This document shows positions 1 through 5,919 of a DNA stretch of 7,661 nucleotides, in pieces; position 1 is the stretch's first letter, and every line of letters starts with the position of its first letter. The translations under genes and the position numbers were made by a program. This DNA is from Candidatus Eiseniibacteriota bacterium (lineage in GTDB: Bacteria; JAFGKV01): NCBI GenBank assembly GCA_025453925.1, contig JALOPK010000155.1:1-7661 (forward strand). The letters are read 5' to 3'. The notes under the pieces were generated by a model. It made no database searches. It was not told the DNA's origin and was given only the letters and a program-made list of their open reading frames with translations.

Positions 1-1332
1 GCCGCCGCGGTCCAGAGCCTTTCCGGCCGGCCGCTTGAAGCGCTCAAGATACACCTCCGAGTCCTGGATGCACGGCCTGGAGATCCAGGCTCGGCGCTGG
101 CAGCGGCCAAGATCCTGGTGGGTATGGGCATGCCTGACAGTGCCGTGGTCGTCATGGCGACGATGGGGAGTCCGGCGCCAGGCGATCAAGCCCACGCCAC
201 CGAGCGCGCACGGCTGTTTCTCGCTGCCGGTCGCCCCGATCTGGCGATTGTTCTCTGTGACTCGATTGACGCTGATCAGAATCCCGAAGCGCGGCTCATC
301 TGCTCGTCCGCTCTCGCAGCCGCCGGCCGCGTTGGCGATGCGGCGGAGGCCTACCTCAGCACAGCGGCCGCCGCGGAATGTCATGAGAGAACGCTGGATG
401 AGTGCTATGAGTCACTTCTGAGACTGGCCCGGCCCGATGCGGCATCGGAAGTAGCTAATCGAGCGATGAACTGCCCGGGAGCCCATGGCGCATGGGCCAC
501 CAGGCGAGCATACGCCCTCGTCGCTGCGGGACGGCTGGATGAGGCGGAGTCGGTGCTCGAGGATCGGTGGCGGCGTGAGCCGGCTGACGTCGCGGCACTG
601 GATCTTCTGTCCTCGGTCGTGTACCGGCGGGGTCGCCTTGGCCGTGCCGAGTCCCTCCTCCGGCGCGGGGTGGAGGCATTCCCCGAGGTGCCCTCCCTGC
701 GCCGACGCCTTGCCGGCCTGTACCGCGACGGCGGACGGATTGCCGATGCCATGCGGATCTTGGAGGATGAGGCGGGAGCCGAGCCCGACACGACGACGGC
801 AGCACTCCTCATGGCGGGCTGGACCAGCGCCGGATTCCCTGATCGGGCCGTCGCGCAGGCAGTCGCCATTCCTCTCTCCGGAGGTGACATGGCATTCCAG
901 GCGGCCGCAGCATGGGAACGACTTGCCTGCGTGCGGCGGAGCGCCTCGGCATTCGAGGAGATTCTGCGACGCGATCCACAGCAAGGGCAGAGCTGCAACT
1001 ACCTGGGCTACATGCTTGCGGAACGAGGGTTCCAGCTCGCCCGCGCGGAGACCCTCGTGCAATGCGCCCTTCGGGTGGAACCCGACAATCCGTACTACCT
1101 TGATAGCCTTGGATGGGTATACTACCGGCAGGGAAGGCTGTCCGACTCGGTTCAATTGCTTCGGCGAGCACTGGCCCTCGATCCCGCCGAGTCAGAGGTG
1201 ATGAAGCACCTTGGCATCGCCTTGATCCACAGTGGCGCCTCCGAGGAAGGGATGACGCTGTTGCGGAGAGCGGCAGCTGACCGCCCATGGGACATGGAGC
1301 TGCGCGCCGTGCTGAAGGATGCCATCCCGTGA
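1..1332 (+). CDS. TPR-repeat protein, 5'-truncated by window edge
   Basis: The frame is open from base 1 with no stop until TGA at 1330-1332, so the 443 residues visible are the C-terminal part of a longer protein. A GTG at 118 is a possible start, but the codons before it already read like a TPR helix pair (GRPLEALKIHLRVLDARPGD), so the gene probably begins outside the window. Tetratricopeptide repeats fill the visible part, for example around residues 170-245 and most clearly near 333-410, with the consensus-like pieces NYLGYMLAERG (from 333) and SLGWVYYRQGR (369-379) followed by LRRALALDP. TPR arrays are protein-protein interaction scaffolds; no enzymatic motif is visible. The N-terminus is missing, so a signal peptide or lipobox cannot be judged and location is unknown. 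The gene overlaps mutS2 by four bases, which suggests translational coupling. The TPR assignment is secure; the biological role is not known. Confidence 0.88.
   Translation, partial: AAAVQSLSGRPLEALKIHLRVLDARPGDPGSALAAAKILVGMGMPDSAVVVMATMGSPAPGDQAHATERARLFLAAGRPDLAIVLCDSIDADQNPEARLICSSALAAAGRVGDAAEAYLSTAAAAECHERTLDECYESLLRLARPDAASEVANRAMNCPGAHGAWATRRAYALVAAGRLDEAESVLEDRWRREPADVAALDLLSSVVYRRGRLGRAESLLRRGVEAFPEVPSLRRRLAGLYRDGGRIADAMRILEDEAGAEPDTTTAALLMAGWTSAGFPDRAVAQAVAIPLSGGDMAFQAAAAWERLACVRRSASAFEEILRRDPQQGQSCNYLGYMLAERGFQLARAETLVQCALRVEPDNPYYLDSLGWVYYRQGRLSDSVQLLRRALALDPAESEVMKHLGIALIHSGASEEGMTLLRRAAADRPWDMELRAVLKDAIP
1315..1319 (+). promoter_or_regulatory. Ribosome binding site for mutS2 GTG start
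   Basis: AAGGA lies inside the end of the TPR gene, with nine bases between it and the GTG at 1329. It supports GTG 1329 as the mutS2 start rather than the in-frame ATG at 1287, which would extend the protein 14 residues back into the TPR gene. Confidence 0.6.
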
Positions 1333-3668
1333 ACCGTCACGCGGCCAGGGTGGTGGAACTGCCTGCGGTCATCCGGCTGCTGGCCCAGTGGGTGCCCTCG
1401 CCGCTGGGAGCGGCCCGTCTGGCGCGTCTGGCGCCTTCACACTCCAGACGAGTCGTCCGGTCGCGGCTGGCTCGCACCAAGGAGGCTATGACGCTCCTTG
1501 CCGCCGGCGAGTCGCCCCCCCTTGAACAGATGCCTGATCCGGCTCCGGCGCTCAAGAGAGCGGCGGCCGGAGCGATACTCTCGGGAGAGGAACTGTCCGG
1601 CACCGGGGCATTCGTCACCGAGTGCGTGCGTGTTGGCGACTTCCTTCGCCGGCACCGCGACACCTGCCCCGAGCTTCACCGCCTGCTGTGCCGCATCGCA
1701 CCACAGGCATGGGACGATCTGGCGGAGGCCGAGACCGCCCTGCGCATTTCTATCGACGCCGGCGGCGCCGTCAAGGATGAGGCGTCCAGCAAGCTGAGGA
1801 CGATCCGTGCGACGCTCCGGGCCACAGACGCCAGAGTCCGGGATGCGGCCCACGGGGCGGTGAGAGAACTCTCGGGCCGGGACGCACTGCAGGAGTCGGT
1901 GGTCCACTACCGCGGCGGTCGGCCCGTGCTGCCGGTCAAGGCCGACCGCAAGGAGAAGGTTCCCGGCGTGCTCAGGGACGTGTCGGCCAGCGGGTCTACG
2001 TTGTTCGTGGAACCCGTGGAGGCCGCCCGGCTCGGGCGGCTGAAGGAACGGCTGCTCAAGGATCAAGACAGGGAGGAGCGTAGGATCCGCAGGGCGCTCA
2101 CGATGCAGATCTCGGAGCTGTCTGCGGCCCTGCGCCGACTCCGCGCCGTCATTGGGCACATGGAGGTATCGTTCGCGGCGGCGGCATTCGGCCTCTCCCG
2201 GAATGGCGTGTGCGCCGAACTCACCACCGACGGCACGCTGGACCTGCGGACCGTCTACCACCCCCTTCTCCCACCCGGCGGTGTCCCGCTTACGCTTCGG
2301 CTGGATAGCCTGACCCGCACCTTGCTCATCACCGGGCCGAACACGGGAGGAAAGACAGTGGCGCTCAAGAGCGTCGGCCTCAGCGTGCTCATGACGGCGT
2401 GCGGCCTGCCGGTCTTGGGGCGGGAGGGCACGGCCGTGCCGGTAGTGCGGGCCGTGCTGGCGGATATCGGTGATGAGCAGAGCATCGAGCAATCGCTCAG
2501 CACCTTCAGCGGCCACATGTCCAACATCGTCAGCGTGATTGAGCAGGTGGAGGAAGTCGGTGCCGGGCTGTGTCTCGTCCTCCTGGATGAGCTGGGCGCC
2601 GGGACTGATCCCGCCGAGGGTGAGGCCCTGGGGTGCGCGGTCCTGGAGTGGTTGCACGCGAAGGGAGGTCCGCATGTGCGGCTCCTTGCCACGAGTCACT
2701 TCGCGCGACTCAAGGAACTGGCCGCTTCGGCAGACGGAATGACGAATGCGCGCATGGAGTTCAATGCGGCAACCCTCCGGCCCACCTACGACTTGTCCAT
2801 GGGAGCGGCGGGGGCATCGCAAGCATTTCCGGTGGCGGAACGGTTGGGGCTGCCCGGTGGCATCTTGACCAGAGCCCAGGAGTTTCTCGGTCCCGAGAGG
2901 GTTGAGTTCCAGAAGCTGGTTGCCTCGCTGGACGCCGAACGGCATGACCTGGGGGTCGCTAGAAGAAACGCCGAAGAGCAGGCGGCGCGACTGGAGGCGG
3001 AGTTGCGCCGATTGAGGGACGAAGCGGTAGCCGATCGGGGACGGCTGGCCACCATGCGGGACGAGTTCCGTCGGCAGGCCGACGAAGTGCTGTCATGGAG
3101 CCGCAGGGAACTCAAGAACGCGCGGATGGAGGAAGGGCTGGCGGCGGCACAGCGGCGTCACGTGGCGATCCATGAGAGACTCACGTCGGCCATCCCGGTG
3201 GAGACGCCGGCGCCGACGGCCGCACGAGCGGCCCATGTCAGGCCCGGGGACTCCGTCGAGGTCGCCGGATTCGGCAAGGGATCGCTGGTGGAGGTCGATC
3301 CCAAGAGCCAGATCGCACAGGTGATCGTCGGCGCCGCCCGCGTGGCGGTGCCGGTTTCGCAGGTAAGGGAGACGGGTCTTGGGCCCCGGCGAGAACCAGC
3401 GTTCGTGGCGATCCCCGAAGAGGCCGTCGGGCCGGAGCTTCTCCTGCTGGGGCTGCGGGCCGACGAGGCGCGGGAACGGGTGGTGCGGTATGTCGACGAT
3501 GCCCGGGCGGCGGATATGTCGGTGGTCCGCATCGTCCACGGCCTGGGACGGGGCGTTCTCAAAGAGGTTGTTCGGGAAGCGCTGCGGTCGCACCCCGCCG
3601 TCTCAAAGTTTCGTTCCGGTGCGATGCAGGAGGGGGGACAGGGCGTGACGGTGGCGTATCTTGTCTAG
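1329..3668 (+). CDS. mutS2: MutS2 family ATPase with C-terminal Smr domain
   Basis: This is a 779-residue MutS2, a normal length for the family. MutS2 proteins are MutS paralogs without the mismatch-recognition domain; family members act in suppression of recombination and, in Bacillus, in rescue of collided ribosomes. Visible domains: core/clamp to about residue 300; ATPase with Walker A GPNTGGKT (336-343), the MutS-type segment DIGDEQSIEQSLSTFSGHM (379-397), Walker B LVLLDE (416-421) then LGAGTDP, and the TSHF switch histidine; a charged Glu/Arg-rich coiled coil at about 520-630; a KOW-like beta segment (638-680); and an Smr domain from about 700 to the end with HGLGRG (737-742). The motif usually reading LDLR/LDLH at the start of Smr is LLLL here (704-707), so the conserved Asp is absent. 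GTG 1329 is chosen because it overlaps the upstream stop as GTGA and has an AAGGA site. The upstream TPR gene is probably co-translated. Confidence 0.96.
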   Translation: MNRHAARVVELPAVIRLLAQWVPSPLGAARLARLAPSHSRRVVRSRLARTKEAMTLLAAGESPPLEQMPDPAPALKRAAAGAILSGEELSGTGAFVTECVRVGDFLRRHRDTCPELHRLLCRIAPQAWDDLAEAETALRISIDAGGAVKDEASSKLRTIRATLRATDARVRDAAHGAVRELSGRDALQESVVHYRGGRPVLPVKADRKEKVPGVLRDVSASGSTLFVEPVEAARLGRLKERLLKDQDREERRIRRALTMQISELSAALRRLRAVIGHMEVSFAAAAFGLSRNGVCAELTTDGTLDLRTVYHPLLPPGGVPLTLRLDSLTRTLLITGPNTGGKTVALKSVGLSVLMTACGLPVLGREGTAVPVVRAVLADIGDEQSIEQSLSTFSGHMSNIVSVIEQVEEVGAGLCLVLLDELGAGTDPAEGEALGCAVLEWLHAKGGPHVRLLATSHFARLKELAASADGMTNARMEFNAATLRPTYDLSMGAAGASQAFPVAERLGLPGGILTRAQEFLGPERVEFQKLVASLDAERHDLGVARRNAEEQAARLEAELRRLRDEAVADRGRLATMRDEFRRQADEVLSWSRRELKNARMEEGLAAAQRRHVAIHERLTSAIPVETPAPTAARAAHVRPGDSVEVAGFGKGSLVEVDPKSQIAQVIVGAARVAVPVSQVRETGLGPRREPAFVAIPEEAVGPELLLLGLRADEARERVVRYVDDARAADMSVVRIVHGLGRGVLKEVVREALRSHPAVSKFRSGAMQEGGQGVTVAYLV

Positions 3669-3702
3669 GTTCGTTCGTTCTGGACTGGTCCCCAAGGATC
3701 CT

Positions 3703-3711
3703 GGAGAGGAG
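3703..3711 (+). promoter_or_regulatory. Ribosome binding site for the MaoC-like gene
   Basis: The purine-rich GGAGAGGAG lies ten bases before the ATG at 3722 and fixes that start. The 53-base gap after mutS2 shows no hairpin with a T-tract, so transcription may read through. No convincing -35/-10 promoter was recognised. Confidence 0.65.
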
Positions 3712-3721
3712 ACTGCCCGCG

Positions 3722-4186
3722 ATGGAGAGTAGGCGCCGTGGGCTTTTCTTTGAAGAGTTCGACGATGGCATGACGATCCTCACCCCGAGGCGGACGGTGT
3801 CCGAAGCCGACATCGTCCTGTTCGCAGGGCTCTCGGGCGACTTCAACCCCCTGCATGTCGACGAGGAGTTCGCACGGAACACCATGCACGGCGGGCGAAT
3901 CGCCCACGGCATGTTGAGCGCTTCCATTTCGTCGGGGCTCGCCGCCTTGACCGGCATCTTCGATGGAACGGTGGTGGGTCTGCTGGAGGTGGATGTTCGA
4001 TTCCTGAGCGTGGTCCGGGCCGGGGACACGCTCCAGCTCGAACTCCAGTGCACCGGCAAGAAGCGCGCCCCACAGGGCGACAGCGGTTTGGTGATTCTCA
4101 AGACTACTCTGCGGAATCAGAGGTCGGAGACGGTTTCGGAGGGCAAGTGGAAGCTGGTCATCAGAACCGCTCCCGCTTCGCCATGA
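3722..4186 (+). CDS. MaoC-like (R)-specific enoyl-CoA hydratase/dehydratase
   Basis: This 154-residue protein has a single hot-dog fold of the MaoC/hydratase-2 family, close to the usual length of stand-alone (R)-specific enoyl-CoA hydratases (PhaJ type). The hydratase-2 signature is visible: FAGLSGDFNPLHVDEEFA at about 34-51, with catalytic Asp40 and His45 and Asn42 between them. A second conserved block HGGRIAHGM (56-64) follows. Such enzymes hydrate trans-2-enoyl thioesters to (R)-3-hydroxyacyl thioesters in the cytoplasm. The substrate, whether CoA- or ACP-bound and of what chain length, cannot be read from the sequence. A non-catalytic or specialised MaoC role is possible, but the D-x4-H catalytic pair is intact. 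It lies between mutS2 and rmlB with short gaps and its own Shine-Dalgarno, and no other fatty-acid gene is present in the window, so its pathway is unknown. Confidence 0.87.
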   Translation: MESRRRGLFFEEFDDGMTILTPRRTVSEADIVLFAGLSGDFNPLHVDEEFARNTMHGGRIAHGMLSASISSGLAALTGIFDGTVVGLLEVDVRFLSVVRAGDTLQLELQCTGKKRAPQGDSGLVILKTTLRNQRSETVSEGKWKLVIRTAPASP

Positions 4187-4210
4187 CTGAGGGCGTAGAT
4201 CGAATGGACC

Positions 4211-4217
4211 GGGAGGA
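4211..4217 (+). promoter_or_regulatory. Ribosome binding site for rmlB
   Basis: GGGAGGA lies five bases before the ATG at 4223, a strong canonical site that fixes the rmlB start. It sits in the 36-base gap after the MaoC-like gene. Confidence 0.75.
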
Positions 4218-4222
4218 ATAGC

Positions 4223-5254
4223 ATGCGCGTACTTGTGACGGGTGGGGCTGGCTTCATCGGGTCCAACTTCGCCCGGTTGTTGACCAGCGAGCGCCCATCT
4301 TGGGAGGTCGTGGTTCTGGACAAGCTCACCTACGCGGGTAACCCGGCCAACATCGGCGACCTCCGCGTATTCGATGGGTTCTCCTTCCTTCAGGGCGATA
4401 TCTGCGACCGGGAGCTGGCGAACGGAATCATCCCCGCCTGCGACGCAGTGGTCAACTTCGCGGCCGAAACCCACGTGGACCGGTCGCTGGCCGGCGCGGA
4501 CGACTTCGTGCGCACGGATATTCTGGGCGCCAACACCATGCTCGAGGTAGTCCGACGGCACCCGCGCATCAGGTACGTGCAAATCTCCACGGACGAGGTG
4601 TACGGGAGCCTCGCGGCGGGCAGTGCGTCCGAAGACACCCCGCTCAACCCCGGCAATCCATATTCCGCCAGCAAGGCCGGCGCGGATCTCCTCGCGCTGA
4701 GCTACCACAGGAGTTTCGGGCTGGACGTGGTGATCACGAGGAGTTCCAACAACTTCGGCCCCTACCAGTATCCTGAGAAGGTGATGCCTCTGTTCCTCAC
4801 GAACCTCCTCGAGGGCAAGCCGGTGCCCCTGTACGGCGACGGGATGAATGTGCGTGACTGGTTGTTCGTGGAGGACAACTGCCGGGGCGTCCTGCTGGTG
4901 CTGGAAAAGGGCGTTTCGGGCGAGATCTACAATATCGGCGCGGGAAATGAGCTCCCCAATATCCAGGTGACGATGATGATCCTCGAGGCCGTCGGCGCGT
5001 CGAAGGAGATGATCCGGTATGTGGAAGACCGTCCCGGCCATGACAGGCGATACAGCCTGCGCTGGGACAAGCTCGCCGCGCTGGGGTGGCGCCCTCGGGC
5101 CGATTTCGCCGCCCAGTTGGCGATCACCGCGGCCTGGTACCGGGATAACCGCGCATGGTGGGAGCCTCTCAAGAGCGGCGAGTTCAGAGAGTACTACCGC
5201 CGCATGTACGAAGGACGACGAGGGTACTCGGAAGCGACTCCGGCTTCCGGTTGA
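4223..5254 (+). CDS. rmlB: dTDP-glucose 4,6-dehydratase
   Basis: This 343-residue extended short-chain dehydrogenase converts dTDP-glucose to dTDP-4-keto-6-deoxyglucose using bound NAD. It is the second step to dTDP-L-rhamnose and the branch point to other dTDP-deoxysugars of O-antigen, capsule or glycans. The N-terminal Rossmann motif GGAGFIGS is at 7-14, and LTYAGN, typical of RmlB, follows the second strand. The catalytic block STDEVYG spans 122-128 with Thr123, Asp124 and Glu125; this Asp-Glu pair separates 4,6-dehydratases from epimerases. Tyr147 and Lys151 form the YxxxK pair in YSASK. Further family blocks are RSSNNFGPYQ, YGDGMNVRDWLFVEDN, YNIGAGNE and EDRPGHDRRY. Length is slightly short but normal. 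rmlA, rmlC and rmlD are not in the window, so the final sugar cannot be named. The end overlaps the kinase reading frame, which suggests coupled translation. Confidence 0.95.
   Translation: MRVLVTGGAGFIGSNFARLLTSERPSWEVVVLDKLTYAGNPANIGDLRVFDGFSFLQGDICDRELANGIIPACDAVVNFAAETHVDRSLAGADDFVRTDILGANTMLEVVRRHPRIRYVQISTDEVYGSLAAGSASEDTPLNPGNPYSASKAGADLLALSYHRSFGLDVVITRSSNNFGPYQYPEKVMPLFLTNLLEGKPVPLYGDGMNVRDWLFVEDNCRGVLLVLEKGVSGEIYNIGAGNELPNIQVTMMILEAVGASKEMIRYVEDRPGHDRRYSLRWDKLAALGWRPRADFAAQLAITAAWYRDNRAWWEPLKSGEFREYYRRMYEGRRGYSEATPASG
5229..5249 (+). other. Hairpin at the rmlB/kinase junction
   Basis: A perfect 7-bp inverted repeat, CGGAAGC (5229-5235) and GCTTCCG (5243-5249), with a 7-base loop lies in the last codons of rmlB and ends one base before the TTG at 5251. 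There is no following T-tract, so it is not an intrinsic terminator. It could affect initiation at the kinase start or couple it to rmlB translation, or it may be a by-product of GC-rich coding sequence. Confidence 0.35.
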
Positions 5255-5919
5255 AGGAGGGTCGAGCAACGCCACAGGATCATTTCGTCGCGATCGCCGG
5301 GAACATCGGCGTGGGAAAGACCCGTCTGACGCGTGAGATCTCGCGGCTGCTCGGGTGGGAGCCCTATTTCGAGCCCGTGGATGTCAACCCGTATCTCGAT
5401 GACTTCTATGCGGACATGAACCGGTGGAGTTTCCACCTGCAGGTATACTTCCTGTCGAAGCGGTTCATGATGCACAAAGAACTTGTCGACATGGGAGTGC
5501 CGTGCGTCCAGGACAGGAGTATCTACGAGGACGCGGAGATTTTCGCCCGCATTCTCCATACCCGTGGCCAGATGGACGAACGGGACTACGAGAACTATGC
5601 CGCCCTCTATCGCGTGATGACCCACTATCTCCGGCCACCCGACCTCATCATAGGTCTCTGGGCCTCGGTGGACACATTGATCCGGCGGATCACCCAGCGC
5701 GGGCGGAGCTGCGAGAAGACGATCTCTCGCGATTACCTGCAGGAGCTGAACGACGCCTATTCATCATGGTTCGCCCGGGCCAGCGGGATCACTCAATTCC
5801 TCCTGGTTGACACCGACCGCGTGGATCTGCTGAGGGAGGATGAGATGCACGGTCTCGTGGAGGAGATCGCGCGGCGCGTCGGCTATCAGCTTCAATTGCC
5901 GTTGGAGGGATCGAGCTGA
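5251..5919 (+). CDS. Deoxynucleoside kinase (dGK/dAK-like)
   Basis: This 222-residue P-loop enzyme of the dNK family transfers phosphate from ATP to the 5'-hydroxyl of a deoxynucleoside in the salvage pathway. The P-loop GNIGVGKT is at 17-24, and the DRS motif at 88-90 runs into IYEDAEIFA, a pattern typical of bacterial deoxyadenosine/deoxyguanosine kinases. The arginine-rich LID RGRSCE is at 150-155. Length matches the family. The exact base preference cannot be told from sequence. The start is uncertain. The frame is open back to a GTG at 5155, but that would overlap rmlB by 100 bases with residues that do not look like the family. TTG 5251 overlaps the rmlB stop (TTGA) but has no good Shine-Dalgarno upstream. 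AAGGAGG at 5254-5260 is well spaced for an in-frame ACG at 5269, which would give 216 residues. No in-frame ATG or GTG lies between the rmlB stop and the P-loop. Confidence 0.9.
   Translation: MKEGRATPQDHFVAIAGNIGVGKTRLTREISRLLGWEPYFEPVDVNPYLDDFYADMNRWSFHLQVYFLSKRFMMHKELVDMGVPCVQDRSIYEDAEIFARILHTRGQMDERDYENYAALYRVMTHYLRPPDLIIGLWASVDTLIRRITQRGRSCEKTISRDYLQELNDAYSSWFARASGITQFLLVDTDRVDLLREDEMHGLVEEIARRVGYQLQLPLEGSS
5254..5260 (+). promoter_or_regulatory. Strong Shine-Dalgarno inside the apparent kinase 5' end
   Basis: AAGGAGG begins on the last base of the rmlB stop codon. It lies downstream of the TTG candidate (5251) and eight bases before an in-frame ACG (5269-5271). Either it serves a rare ACG start, or it helps hold the terminating ribosome for re-initiation at TTG. 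It is the best Shine-Dalgarno match near this gene. Confidence 0.5.
5904..5909 (+). promoter_or_regulatory. Ribosome binding site for the CTG-start exporter gene
   Basis: GGAGGG in the last codons of the kinase gene is followed by six bases and then CTG at 5916. This is textbook spacing and supports CTG as the initiation codon of the downstream gene. Confidence 0.6.

Noticed and set aside
1479-1490. Internal AAGGAGG followed by an in-frame ATG in mutS2, as a possible alternative start
   Set aside because: Only two bases separate the motif from the ATG, too close for initiation, and the upstream MutS2 sequence is family-like.
1437-2945. Minus-strand open frame of 502 codons opposite mutS2
   Set aside because: It mirrors the MutS2 codon bias. 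The + strand encodes the unmistakable Walker A, Walker B and MutS segments across this range.
3669-3680. Three tandem GTTC units just after the mutS2 stop
   Set aside because: Too short to call a functional repeat, and not part of any visible promoter or terminator.
5155-5253. Upstream extension of the kinase to GTG 5155
   Set aside because: It would overlap rmlB by 100 bases, and its residues are an Arg-rich out-of-frame reading of rmlB, not a dNK N-terminus.
3665-5275. Long minus-strand open frame of 536 codons opposite the MaoC-like gene and rmlB
   Set aside because: It is antisense to two genes with complete catalytic motifs, and its translation shows no recognisable domain. Long antisense open frames are expected in GC-rich coding DNA.
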